From Rhodobacteraceae bacterium Alg238-R152 (GTDB lineage: Bacteria; Pseudomonadota; Alphaproteobacteria; Rhodobacterales; Rhodobacteraceae), in the NCBI GenBank assembly GCA_900537125.1, contig UNRJ01000008.1, positions 186,001 through 250,000 on the forward strand: a stretch of 64,000 nt of DNA, written 5' to 3'. Made by a program: the position numbers and the translations under genes. A model generated the notes under the pieces. It worked only from the letters and a program-made list of their open reading frames with translations, did no database searches and was not told the DNA's origin. Each line of letters begins with the position of its first letter. The first letter of the stretch is position 1. Below, piece by piece: positions 45,225 to 52,515 of the stretch.

Positions 45225-45844
45225 AAACTGTTCACTCTCCGGCTTGACCGCAGTCGCTGACGGCGATCTGCCGATGGAGCGCTAGCCGGCTACAAAGTAT
45301 GTTCGGAATGAGGATGGGCTTTGCATCCAGGCAAGGCTTGGTTGTGCTGGCGGTTCGTCTTCGGGTTGCGCTGCTCGATCCTGCACAACTTGGCCTGCTT
45401 TAAAGGCTCTACAGGCATTGAGCTAAAACAGCGGTGCCAATTTGCCAGATTGTCGCACAAAGTCACGCTAATGTCGGTAGTACGTACCTGTTAGTCGCAA
45501 TCTAGTCGCCCACAACGCACCAGATTGGCTTTACCAAGCGGCAACATCGTATCAGGTTGCAGGCTAGTTTGGTCGCCCGTCCACTGGGTAGGTTCGAGTG
45601 AACGGGGCAGGCGAAGCTATGTTCGCTTTGACTGGTCCGTATTCTTGAGTGCCCGGTTGATAGCTGTGTGGAAGCCGAACTTACAATGAATCGTAGTACG
45701 ACAAATATGACGTGCTTTGTTTGAGCATCAAAAGAAGATGCCACTTTCGTTGAACCGGAAAGTGGTCTGCAGGTAGGCCCCTTGGACATGGGGAAATCGC
45801 CTCGCGGGTGCCCAAACGAGTCGTTCCAAGCAAGGCCTCGCGCT
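45225..45844. other. Stretch without a convincing gene
   Basis: About 620 bases between the divergent Hint gene and the TPR regulator. Open frames here give unlikely proteins. A perfect hairpin CCACTTTC/GAAAGTGG (45741-45748 with 45758-45765) lies 80 bases before the regulator start and has no T-run, so it could be an operator rather than a terminator. I see nothing else recognisable; it must contain the two promoters. Confidence 0.5.
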
Positions 45845-47428
45845 ATGAAGACACCTTTTTCAGACGAACAAATAGCTGCGATAAAAGAACATCTTGCGGT
45901 CTTGCGGAGCACCAAGGAATTTGCCGAAAGATCTAGAAAATACCGGATCCTGGAATACCTGGTGGCAGCAGAAACCGAAGGAAATGGGGACCGTCTAAAA
46001 GCATATGCGATTGGCGTCGATGTGCTGGATCGCCGTACTGATTTTGATCCTTCAGAAGACAGTATTGTTCGGGTTGAAATGGCGCGTCTTCGAACCGCTT
46101 TGAGTATCTTTTATCACACCCACCAAACAGGTCTCAGGATTGAGATACCAAAGGGCACCTATCGCCCGGAGTTTAACGAAATTTGCACGTTGGACGAAAG
46201 CGCCTCAAACAAAGATGAACGCGGCCGATGGCACCGACTTTGCATGAGAGCCTATTTGGTTTGTTCTGCCGTTCTGATCGTTGGGTCGTTCGCTTTCCTG
46301 TTATCTCACTTTCGATCGATGGACGCTCAGCGCGTAGTCCCTGATCGTCCGGTCGTGCGTGTTTCTGGCGACTTCACATCCGAAGAGATGTCCCATGTCT
46401 TAGAAACGCTTTCCGGCTTCAAAAACATCTACACTGTCCTCGACAAGTATTCGAGTGACACATCCGATTACAGGGTTGTGTTTTTGATGGGTGACAACGG
46501 CACAACCTTACAAGGGAAGGTTATTCATTCCTTGAGCGGTCAAGTCGTTTCGTCGGCAGTTTTCGGTCCGGACCATCACGACAACGACGGCGATTTTGAG
46601 AACTGGCTCTCCGGTGTCGCTCAGGTGAATGGATTGATTGAAAAGGACTACATGCGTCGGGGGACATTCAGTCCGGTTTTTCGCTGTCGCTACCTGTCTG
46701 AGACCTATTTTGGACATCAAACGGATGCCGCACATTTGGAGGCGCGTGATTGCCTTTTGGATCAGATAAACAGTGGCGCGCGCAGTGCAACTCTCTTCGC
46801 GAATCTCGCTCTGATCTATCGGGAAGAACACAGCGACAAGCGCAATGCCATGCAGGGCGATCCTTTGTACCGTGCGATGGAGGCGGCTAGAACAGCCATC
46901 GACATTGATCCATTTGATGCAAGCAACCACTATGCCCTGATGACAGTTCTTTTTGCCATGGGAAGCGTACCTGAAGCGATAAATGCCGGGAAACTGGCTG
47001 TGAAGCTCGCGCCGCTTGATGGAAGTATTCTCGGTGGATTTGCTTCTCGCTTGGTGACAGTTGGGCGGTACGAAGAGGCGCTGGAGATGTTTGATAGGTC
47101 GATGAACCAAAACCCTGGGCAACTGCACTGGAGAAACTACGGGGTTTTCCTTGCTCAAATAGGTATCGGAAATAGGGCTAGGGCAGCAGAGATTAGTCCC
47201 ACGCTGGAAGGGGCAGACAACCCGTTGCTCCTAGCGGCCACTGCCATTGGCATGAACATAGTGGGCCGCAGTGAAGAGGCTCAGGTACGATATGAGCAGC
47301 TTTTGGCCCAGGAGAGCGACGTTAGAGACATGTACGAGCGGAGAAAGTACGACACCGATTTGGTGAGCGCTCTAATGACGGAAATCCAACGCTTGGAAGA
47401 CACGCGGCTGAGCCTCCAAAGACAGTAG
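45845..47428 (+). CDS. Membrane-spanning winged-helix regulator with TPR domain
   Basis: A 527-residue protein of ToxR-like layout. Residues 1-115 match the winged-helix domain seen at the start of many alphaproteobacterial transcriptional regulators and adenylate cyclases (RILEYLVAAETEGNGDRLKAYAIGVDVL, FDPSEDSIVRVEMARLRTAL, IPKGTYRPEF). A transmembrane helix follows (about 135-156), then a large, probably periplasmic part ending in TPR repeats (FDASNHYALMTVLFAMGSVPEAINAGKLAVKLAP and the next two units). I chose the ATG at 45845, giving the family-typical short lead-in; the frame opens at a TTG at 45782. It may regulate the adjacent Hint genes; this is inference from position. Confidence 0.8.
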   Translation: MKTPFSDEQIAAIKEHLAVLRSTKEFAERSRKYRILEYLVAAETEGNGDRLKAYAIGVDVLDRRTDFDPSEDSIVRVEMARLRTALSIFYHTHQTGLRIEIPKGTYRPEFNEICTLDESASNKDERGRWHRLCMRAYLVCSAVLIVGSFAFLLSHFRSMDAQRVVPDRPVVRVSGDFTSEEMSHVLETLSGFKNIYTVLDKYSSDTSDYRVVFLMGDNGTTLQGKVIHSLSGQVVSSAVFGPDHHDNDGDFENWLSGVAQVNGLIEKDYMRRGTFSPVFRCRYLSETYFGHQTDAAHLEARDCLLDQINSGARSATLFANLALIYREEHSDKRNAMQGDPLYRAMEAARTAIDIDPFDASNHYALMTVLFAMGSVPEAINAGKLAVKLAPLDGSILGGFASRLVTVGRYEEALEMFDRSMNQNPGQLHWRNYGVFLAQIGIGNRARAAEISPTLEGADNPLLLAATAIGMNIVGRSEEAQVRYEQLLAQESDVRDMYERRKYDTDLVSALMTEIQRLEDTRLSLQRQ

Positions 47429-47713
47429 TCACATGAAGCGTTTTCCATGAAGTATCCGGTGTTCTCGGATGGCTTTGACCAGGAGCAACACAACGGGAAG
47501 GGCGCCCCCGATCAGAACAAATGAGATAAAGGCCTCCATGAGCCCGATGCCAAGCGTAAGTTGGAACCCTGAATAGAAAATGGCCAAAACTCCAAAAACA
47601 AAAAAGACGCACAATGCCATCGTGCCAACTCCCAATATTTCCTGTCGAGTTTGCTTCCGGTCCAGAAGGCACCAATTACAGTTAGGTGGAGACCGGAACT
47701 GTGTGTCGATCAT
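47429..47713 (-). CDS. Small two-helix membrane protein with CxxC motif
   Basis: A 94-residue protein of unknown family. A polar N-terminus contains a CNWC motif (residues 12-15) that could bind a metal or form a disulphide; two hydrophobic helices follow (MALCVFFVFGVLAIFY and FISFVLIGGALPVVLLLV), and a basic C-terminus (KAIREHRILHGKRF). It is transcribed towards the TPR regulator and ends exactly next to its stop, so the two are convergent with no spacing. Confidence 0.6.
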   Translation of the reverse strand: MIDTQFRSPPNCNWCLLDRKQTRQEILGVGTMALCVFFVFGVLAIFYSGFQLTLGIGLMEAFISFVLIGGALPVVLLLVKAIREHRILHGKRFM

Positions 47714-47909
47714 GGCCTGCTAGGTTTCACCCAGTTCATTGGCGTGAGTGGCGGCGGTTCCGCCCTTGTTCCGAGTTATAAGAACCGCCTCGGTTGAGTT
47801 GAGCAACCGAGCTCATTCCAATTGGCCATGATCGACAATTGAACATTCTCACTTGGCGGATGGTCATGGCAGTACGTACAGAGCACGGACATGGTAACTG
47901 TAGGTACCA

Positions 47910-48155
47910 TCAGCTGATGCGAACGCGTTTGCTCTTTCCGTTCCCTTTGGCTTGAAACTCCCCCAACGCAATTTTGCGACGGATGGTGCTCTCGGAGCAT
48001 TCGAGATGGTTTGCCGCGGCGGAAACGGACATCCATTCAGGTTGTGGCGTAACGGTTGAGGTGGATAACATGCGTTCCAGACTGTCCAGTCGGTCATGCA
48101 GTCGTTCTAGCGCGTCCGCGTCGACTGCGATCAGTTGTGGCGTTTGAGCGTTCAT
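47910..48155 (-). CDS. Excisionase-like helix-turn-helix protein
   Basis: An 81-residue DNA-binding protein. After a short helical N-terminus (ALERLHDRLDSLERML) it carries a MerR/excisionase-type winged helix (WMSVSAAANHLECSESTIRRKIALGEFQAKGNGKSKRVRIS). The start at the ATG 48155 is set by GAGGACTAGAG directly upstream; the open frame runs to 48290 but without reason. It is the last gene of the leftward early operon and the best candidate for the recombination directionality factor of the element's integrase. Confidence 0.75.
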   Translation of the reverse strand: MNAQTPQLIAVDADALERLHDRLDSLERMLSTSTVTPQPEWMSVSAAANHLECSESTIRRKIALGEFQAKGNGKSKRVRIS

Positions 48156-48186
48156 CTCTAGTCCTCTTGTTGGCGTTCGTGGAAGG

Positions 48187-48387
48187 TCACCAGCCTTCGC
48201 TGTGTGCTTGTGCGTGGGCTTCAGCTTTCTGAGCCGTCGCAACGATCTGTGGGAGAGCCTTGTTGGCCAGATAGACGGTGAAGATGCCAAAGCAGACTGC
48301 GAAGGTCAGCAAGGATCGTGTGTGCGGGGCCGGTCTCCGTTTGGGCTTGTGCTCCCATGGGCCGGATGATGGTCTGTTACGGCTCAC
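48187..48387 (-). CDS. Small single-span membrane protein
   Basis: A 66-residue protein with a basic proline-rich N-terminus (RNRPSSGPWEHKPKRRP), one hydrophobic helix (LLTFAVCFGIFTVYLAN) and an Ala/His-rich C-terminus. It starts with a GTG whose last three bases plus A overlap the stop of the upstream 42-residue gene (GTGA), which supports translation. Function unknown; small membrane proteins of this type are common in phage early regions. Confidence 0.55.
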   Translation of the reverse strand: MSRNRPSSGPWEHKPKRRPAPHTRSLLTFAVCFGIFTVYLANKALPQIVATAQKAEAHAQAHSEGW

Positions 48388-48512
48388 CGCGCGTTCCAGT
48401 CTTGGCCGCGCTTTTGATCGCCCCTTACCAATCGGTAAGATGCCGGAATGTGCCTTCTGGGTAGCTCAATGAGGCCTGTTTGAAGGCGGAAGTGATGCTT
48501 GAAGGTGGTCAT
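48384..48512 (-). CDS. 42-residue early-region protein
   Basis: A short basic protein (MTTFKHHFRLQTGLIELP at the start, ending RGDQKRGQDWNAR). It is too short for recognition by sequence, but two facts support it: AAGGAGAAGC lies 8 bases before the ATG at 48512, and it overlaps both neighbours by ATGA/GTGA. The frame stays open upstream to 48617, but that part would lie inside the DUF1364 gene. Confidence 0.6.
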   Translation of the reverse strand: MTTFKHHFRLQTGLIELPRRHIPASYRLVRGDQKRGQDWNAR

Positions 48513-48868
48513 GCTGCTTCTCCTTTCAGAACGATCAGACCGGAGGCGCGTCTCCGCTGTTGAGACAGCATCAGGGCTCTTAGGACATCGTCCCAACCAA
48601 GCGCGGCGTCGGCCCACTTGCTGCGCTGGTCGAGAATGCTGTGACAGGCGTCGCAGCCATCGATCAGGAAGAGATCATCGACCTTTTGAGCCGCTCCGGC
48701 GAAGTTGAAGAAGCGCGCGTGACAGCCGGAAGACCGCGACGGGTCAAACGTGCAGATGCCAGGAATGCGCAAGGTACACTCAGCCTGCGCCGAGGCATTG
48801 CGGATCGGCATGGACTTGGCTGGCTTCAAACCCTTCTGATAGATTGGCCGGCCGCACAGGTTGCTCAT
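48509..48868 (-). CDS. DUF1364 family protein (YbcO-like putative nuclease)
   Basis: A 119-residue phage-type protein. CTLRIPGICTFDPSRSSGCHARFF, then DDLFLIDGCDACHSILDQR, match the DUF1364/YbcO family, a zinc-finger nuclease related to HNH enzymes found in lambdoid prophages. The metal-binding Cys/His set is visible (C35 area, CHAR, CDACH). The ATG at 48868 is favoured by a GGGGTGG site; the longer frame to 49060 lies inside the upstream gene. It overlaps both neighbours by 4 bases. Confidence 0.8.
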   Translation of the reverse strand: MSNLCGRPIYQKGLKPAKSMPIRNASAQAECTLRIPGICTFDPSRSSGCHARFFNFAGAAQKVDDLFLIDGCDACHSILDQRSKWADAALGWDDVLRALMLSQQRRRASGLIVLKGEAA

Positions 48869-49350
48869 GCCGCCACCCCAAGAATGCTGTGACCCCAATC
48901 CAGTACGGCTTGCTTGCTGGCCTGAAAGCGTTCTTTGCCCATGGCCTTGTAGCTTTGGCTGTGGGGAGTGGAGCAGATCACGAAGTTTTTGCGCACAATG
49001 ACGAGGGCGTAGCCATGCGCCTTGCGCGCCAGATTGGCGATCACAGGCGCTGCTGCACACGCCGCAGCCTTGCTTTCAAAAACGATGGTGTCCGTATCGC
49101 AATAGCCAGTGGCAATCAGGCCGTGCTTGCGAAACGCGTCGGCGCTTTTTGCGTAGGGTGCGCTTGCTTGGTGATGGGGGAGATTGGCCCACAGGTCATT
49201 GATTTCTGCAAACTGTTGGTTGTGGCTGGCGCGGCTGCGCTGCTGTTCGCGCAGTTTCTCAGCAAGGGCATCGGCGTAGGTCTTAGGAACCCATTCCTCA
49301 CCGTCGATGATCATACTGGCTGGGCGCAGGTTTAGTGGGTGCTGGCTCAT
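48865..49350 (-). CDS. Phage early protein of unknown function
   Basis: A 161-residue protein. The first 40 residues (ASMIIDGEEWVPKTYADALAEKLREQQ) look like a short domain with a coiled coil; the middle and C-terminal parts (GLIATGYCDTDTIVFESKAAACAAAPVIANLARKAHGYALVIVRKNF) are alpha/beta with no motif I can name. GGGAG lies 7 bases before the ATG. The start overlaps the stop of the 40-residue gene (TAATG) and its own stop overlaps the DUF1364 gene (ATGA). Confidence 0.7.
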   Translation of the reverse strand: MSQHPLNLRPASMIIDGEEWVPKTYADALAEKLREQQRSRASHNQQFAEINDLWANLPHHQASAPYAKSADAFRKHGLIATGYCDTDTIVFESKAAACAAAPVIANLARKAHGYALVIVRKNFVICSTPHSQSYKAMGKERFQASKQAVLDWGHSILGVAA

Positions 49351-49472
49351 TAGTTTGCTCCCATGATTGTTTTTTCAAGGACCGCGTTAGACAGGTTATC
49401 CGGATCAATTCCGTAGGCTTTTCCAACCTCCTCAAAGAGCGCGGCATGATCGGCGCCGCGCGGGGATTTCAT
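49350..49472 (-). CDS. 40-residue early-region protein
   Basis: A very small gene: ATG at 49472 preceded by AGAGGA about 9 bases upstream, stop TAA at 49350-49352 overlapping the next ATG by one base (TAATG). The product begins MKSPRGADHAALFEEVGKAY and has an acidic middle (GIDPDNLSNAVLE). No family is recognised. Coupling to the next gene and the ribosome binding site are the evidence for it; codon pattern cannot be tested on this length. Confidence 0.55.
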   Translation of the reverse strand: MKSPRGADHAALFEEVGKAYGIDPDNLSNAVLEKTIMGAN

Positions 49473-49645
49473 GGCCGCTTCCTCTCGCGAGAGGTATTCA
49501 TCAACTGCTTTAAATGTGTTTTCTAAAGTCGTGACTTTAAACCTTAAAACGTGATTGATCTTTGCCGGACCGATACACGGTACTCGCGAAACACTCCGTC
49601 GTGATCCGGGCTGCCAATGAGAATGGAATTTGACGGCGACGACGA

Positions 49646-50518
49646 TTATTCGCGCGACTTTTCGATACGCTCTTCGTCCAACTGGTGGCGACGATGCTCG
49701 TAGGTTTCGATCACGGCTTCCCAGAGGTCGAAGTGCTTGGATTCAAGCTCGCCAATGATTGCCGCGCGGCGGTCCCATTCGTTGTCGATCTGGCGACTGC
49801 CTTTCATGCGGCCGAATTGAGCGCGCAACGCATCAGCAATTGCTTCCGCCTTTTCGCGTGGTGTGGCGTTCTCTGGCAGGTTCTCGGTGACTGTGTTTGC
49901 CCAAGAGTATTGCTTGTTGGACGGGCGTTGTTGCTGGCCGTTGCCATCGTTGTCGTCATCGGTGGCGATGTTGAACAAATTGCAGATCAGGTAACGGCGC
50001 GCATAGGTCATAGTGCTGCCCATGGCCTGAATGCCGGTCTTGTTTGTTTTCCCTTGAGAGCCTGCGGCATCCAGCGGGAAGGCCGCTTGCCCTTCTTCGG
50101 TGTGCCCGTTCTCGTGCATCACGGACCAATTGACCAAGAGATTGTCTTTGTCGTCTTTGCCGCCCGGATTGAAGCTTACAGAAAAGCCGTGGCTGTAGGC
50201 GATTGGCATTGCCTGCTCTTCAATGTCGGAGAGGTCGGCGTAGGTGCTGCGCGTGTGGGTGTTCTGCTTGCTCTTGGCCACAGTTGGCATGTGGGCCTGC
50301 GCCTTTGCCATTGCGCTGTTGTAGGCGCGTTTTGCCTCGCGGTGTTCTTCCTCACGTTGGTTGGTGTCGTGCCGGTCCTTCAGGTCCATCATACGCTCTA
50401 GGCGTTCGATCGGGACGTTTGGGTCCATCGCGACCCGCTCAATCATGCTCACCATAGGATCGGCTGGTAGCATCGGTGCTGCGCCTTGATCCTCAACCTG
50501 TGCAATTTGGTTGTTCAT
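49646..50518 (-). CDS. ERF family single-strand annealing protein
   Basis: A 290-residue recombination protein of the ERF superfamily (P22 Erf-like), which anneals complementary single strands in phage recombination. Family features: FNSAMAKAQ-type segment (here YNSAMAKAQAHMPTVAKSKQN), RSTYADLSDIEEQAMPIAYSHGFSVSF, and the conserved QAMGSTMTYARRYLICNLFNI. The start at the ATG 50518 has GAGGAGC upstream; the frame extends to 50581 without support. It is the core of the leftward early operon; 173 bases without a gene follow it. Confidence 0.9.
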   Translation of the reverse strand: MNNQIAQVEDQGAAPMLPADPMVSMIERVAMDPNVPIERLERMMDLKDRHDTNQREEEHREAKRAYNSAMAKAQAHMPTVAKSKQNTHTRSTYADLSDIEEQAMPIAYSHGFSVSFNPGGKDDKDNLLVNWSVMHENGHTEEGQAAFPLDAAGSQGKTNKTGIQAMGSTMTYARRYLICNLFNIATDDDNDGNGQQQRPSNKQYSWANTVTENLPENATPREKAEAIADALRAQFGRMKGSRQIDNEWDRRAAIIGELESKHFDLWEAVIETYEHRRHQLDEERIEKSRE

Positions 50519-50552
50519 AATTTGCTCCTCTAAAATCGGAGCGGGCAGGGGC

Positions 50553-50828
50553 TTATGCAGCCTCTTGCTCGCTTTCCTCAATGCGGTTGATTGCGCCGAA
50601 ACCGATCATCTTTTCTGTCCACTCGCGGGAGCGGTAGATCTTGGTCACGCCATCGTCGATGCTGATGCCATCTACGGAGATGAAGCCGCTGGTGTTGGTG
50701 GAGAGGTAGGCAATGACTTCTTCGCCGTTTTCGTTTTCCGGATCGCATTCTTCGACCCAGATATCGGTCACATCGACCTCGAGTTCGGCGTTAGTCCAAG
50801 ATGGTGTTTTGATCGATTGATACTGCAT
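50553..50828 (-). CDS. First gene of the leftward early operon, unknown function
   Basis: A 91-residue acidic protein (ELEVDVTDIWVEECDPENENGEEVIAYLSTN, then DGISIDDGVTKIYRSREW), probably beta-rich. No family recognised. The ATG at 50828 is supported by GGAGGGG 10 bases upstream; the frame continues to 50894 but crosses the operator region. It is the first gene after the operators at 50888-50936, so it should be the first translated from the repressor-controlled left promoter. Confidence 0.65.
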   Translation of the reverse strand: MQYQSIKTPSWTNAELEVDVTDIWVEECDPENENGEEVIAYLSTNTSGFISVDGISIDDGVTKIYRSREWTEKMIGFGAINRIEESEQEAA

Positions 50829-50832
50829 TTCA

Positions 50833-51264
50833 CTACCCCTCCAGATGCCGAGGTTCGCAAGTGCGTCTTCGGCGGCATTTGAGAAAATTAGCAAATAGCG
50901 AATACTGTGTAAAGTAAAAAATTAGCAAATAGCGAATAAGTGCGACTTCCGCAAACTTGCTGGCTCGAGGTGAAGGAGTTTTGCGCCATGCCACGTGGTG
51001 TTGGTTTCGCGGGGAGTTTATCTTTAGAACCAGATTCTTACGTGGTCGCCGTGCTGATAGCTTATCCTGGGATCGCATGATTTCGCGTATTTGATGCACC
51101 AAGAAAGGCGCGCAAATCAGTTTTAACGGAAATGCCTTCGTACAATCATCTCGCCAAGCTTGGCTAAGCGCCGTTGCGATTTTTTTGTAGCCGAGGTTTT
51201 CCCCACACTTTGGGCAATCCTTCGACGGGCTCAAGTGCGCGTAAAGGCGACAAAAGGCGGACAT
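50833..51264 (-). CDS. Doubtful zinc-ribbon-like frame between operators and repressor gene
   Basis: A 143-residue frame with a CPKCG motif near the N-terminus and a basic middle (SARRPRKNLVLKIN). Its last 25 codons run through the two operator repeats and give a strange hydrophobic/basic end, and no convincing ribosome binding site is seen. It may be a real short gene whose true end was lost, or not a gene at all. Without it this 400-base stretch would be empty. Confidence 0.25.
   Translation of the reverse strand: MSAFCRLYAHLSPSKDCPKCGENLGYKKIATALSQAWRDDCTKAFPLKLICAPFLVHQIREIMRSQDKLSARRPRKNLVLKINSPRNQHHVAWRKTPSPRASKFAEVALIRYLLIFYFTQYSLFANFLKCRRRRTCEPRHLEG
50888..50936. promoter_or_regulatory. 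Two repressor operators before the leftward early operon
   Basis: Two identical 15-base sites, TTAGCAAATAGCGAA at 50888-50902 and 50922-50936, 34 bases apart. Each is an imperfect palindrome TTAGC-N5-GCGAA. The same pattern occurs twice between the CI-like and Cro-like genes. They lie 60-108 bases upstream of the first leftward gene, the place of a left operator (OL). Confidence 0.75.
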
Positions 51265-51339
51265 AAGAAAGCGATGGCGCCTTCGCCGCCTTCGCTAACA
51301 ATTTAACGTTATAGAGAGTTACGTACCTTGCACGTAACG

Positions 51340-51645
51340 TCAGTTACTTTGGGATATTTTGAGGCTGTCGGCGAAAGCTACAACTCTGGCTTGGTCAGTT
51401 GAGCTCAGCTCATCGAGCGTCTTCAAAAGATTGGACCATTTGGCCTCTGCTTCAGACGCGATGAGGTCTTTCTCCTCCACCTCCAAAGCTTCTGCAATTC
51501 GCTCAAGCAAATGGTTATTAACATTCTTTTTCCCGCGCTCGACTTCGGAGAGGTGTGGCGCAGACACGCCCACGATTGCAGCCAGCTCTTTACCTGACAA
51601 ACCCTTGTCTTCTCGAAGTTCTCTGATGCGAAGTTTCAATGCCAT
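51340..51645 (-). CDS. CI-like XRE-family repressor
   Basis: A 101-residue regulator. A lambda-repressor-type helix-turn-helix covers about residues 5-60 (LRIRELREDKGLSGKELAAIVGVSAPHLSEVERGKKNV), followed by a short helical C-terminus (WSNLLKTLDELSSTDQARVVAFADSL) that may dimerise. It lacks a LexA-like self-cleavage domain, so induction by RecA-driven autoproteolysis is not expected. It is divergent from the Cro-like gene across a 93-base region holding two operators. A GTTACGT/ACGTAAC inverted repeat (51318-51338) lies at its 3' end. Confidence 0.85.
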   Translation of the reverse strand: MALKLRIRELREDKGLSGKELAAIVGVSAPHLSEVERGKKNVNNHLLERIAEALEVEEKDLIASEAEAKWSNLLKTLDELSSTDQARVVAFADSLKISQSN

Positions 51646-51680
51646 GCTCAGTTGTAACCTAACGGAGTGCTTTAGCGCGA

Positions 51681-51729
51681 TTAGCTAATGGCGAAGTTTG
51701 TGCTTGCGAAGTAAATAGCAAATAGCTAA
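51681..51729. promoter_or_regulatory. Two operators in the divergent CI/Cro intergenic region
   Basis: TTAGCTAATGGCGAA at 51681-51695 and ATAGCAAATAGCTAA at 51715-51729, again 34 bases apart and of the form (T/A)TAGC-N5-GC(G/T)AA. The second ends 9 bases before the Cro-like ATG, so a bound repressor would block that promoter and ribosome binding. Together with the sites at 50888-50936 they form an OR/OL-like pair of operators. Confidence 0.75.
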
Positions 51730-51738
51730 TGTCCAGCT

Positions 51739-51948
51739 ATGTCAAAACTCAGATCATATCTAAAAAACAAAGGTGCACGCCAAGACGAGTTTGCACGTCT
51801 CGTTGGGATTAGCCCTGCCTATCTAAGCCAGATTATCTCGGGCGAGCGGACGCCGAGCCTCGGCGTTGCTGTTTTAATCGAAGATGTAACTGGCTCTGAG
51901 GTGCCAGCCCGAATTTGGGTCGAGAATACCCAGAGTTCTGGGCGATGA
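51739..51948 (+). CDS. Cro-like XRE-family regulator
   Basis: A 69-residue helix-turn-helix protein (LRSYLKNKGARQDEFARLVGISPAYLSQIISGERTPSLGVAVLIEDVTG), little more than the DNA-binding domain, as in Cro or DicC-type proteins. It starts 9 bases after an operator and has only a weak ribosome binding site, so the message leader must be very short. It should be the first rightward early gene and compete with the CI-like protein for the same operators. 135 bases without a gene follow. Confidence 0.85.
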   Translation: MSKLRSYLKNKGARQDEFARLVGISPAYLSQIISGERTPSLGVAVLIEDVTGSEVPARIWVENTQSSGR

Positions 51949-52083
51949 ATTTCATGTTCTTTGTTTGGCGGGTTGGTGAGGCGGGGTTCTTGTTTGATCA
52001 ACCAAATGGGTCCTCATGCGAGTTCATTCATGTCGAAGAAATGAATTCAGTTGCTTCCAACTACAACAAAAACGGGTTTTAAA

Positions 52084-52515
52084 ATGTCTGATCTTCTGTA
52101 CGCCAATATGTTTCGTCGCCTTGTCAGCAAAACTGGTGGGGTAGAGGCCGCCTGTGCCACGGTTTCTGCGTTGCTAGGGCATGAAATCTCCAAAGGGACG
52201 ATCTCTCGGATCCAAAACGGTTTCGCCGCCGTGCCGATGTTGTACGTCTACGCTCTAGAGGACGCGACGGGCGACTATCGTTTTACAAAACTTCGCGTCA
52301 AGGAAGTCGAAGACCGCGTTGCCGCAAAAGAAGGTCCGTCAATTACACGGCTTGCCGGTGAAGTCGGCAAGGAGGCCGGTGAGGCTGTAAACGCTCTGAT
52401 CCTTGCGGCTGAAACCGGCGATCCCAAAGCCATGGCGTCAGCTCGAGTTGAAGTGGAAGAAATGCTTCACGCGGGAGAGACCGCTCTTTCTACTATTGAG
52501 AAGTTGAAGGCGTAA
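52084..52515 (+). CDS. Phage regulatory protein, possibly CII-like
   Basis: A 143-residue protein with a helix-turn-helix-like N-terminal part (FRRLVSKTGGVEAACATVSALLGHEISKGTISRIQNG) and a helical C-terminus (EVGKEAGEAVNALILAAETGDPKAMASARVEVEEML). Position after the Cro-like gene and before the initiator gene equals that of CII in lambda; the resemblance to phage CII-family (CP76-like) proteins is only general. I use the ATG at 52084. Its stop overlaps the next ATG by one base (TAATG). Confidence 0.65.
   Translation: MSDLLYANMFRRLVSKTGGVEAACATVSALLGHEISKGTISRIQNGFAAVPMLYVYALEDATGDYRFTKLRVKEVEDRVAAKEGPSITRLAGEVGKEAGEAVNALILAAETGDPKAMASARVEVEEMLHAGETALSTIEKLKA

Noticed and set aside
45502-45915. 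A 137-codon minus-strand frame before the TPR regulator
   Set aside because: It overlaps the start of a convincing gene and its product (Ser/Cys/Arg mixture) shows no domain or start signal.
48187-48512. The 66- and 42-residue genes considered as a toxin-antitoxin pair
   Set aside because: They overlap by GTGA, but neither has a toxin or antitoxin motif, and both fit as members of a longer coupled operon.
49473-49645. Possible further micro-gene between the ERF gene and the 40-residue gene
   Set aside because: A short minus-strand frame (ending RQRSITF) exists but has no ATG, GTG or TTG with a ribosome binding site at a sensible place.
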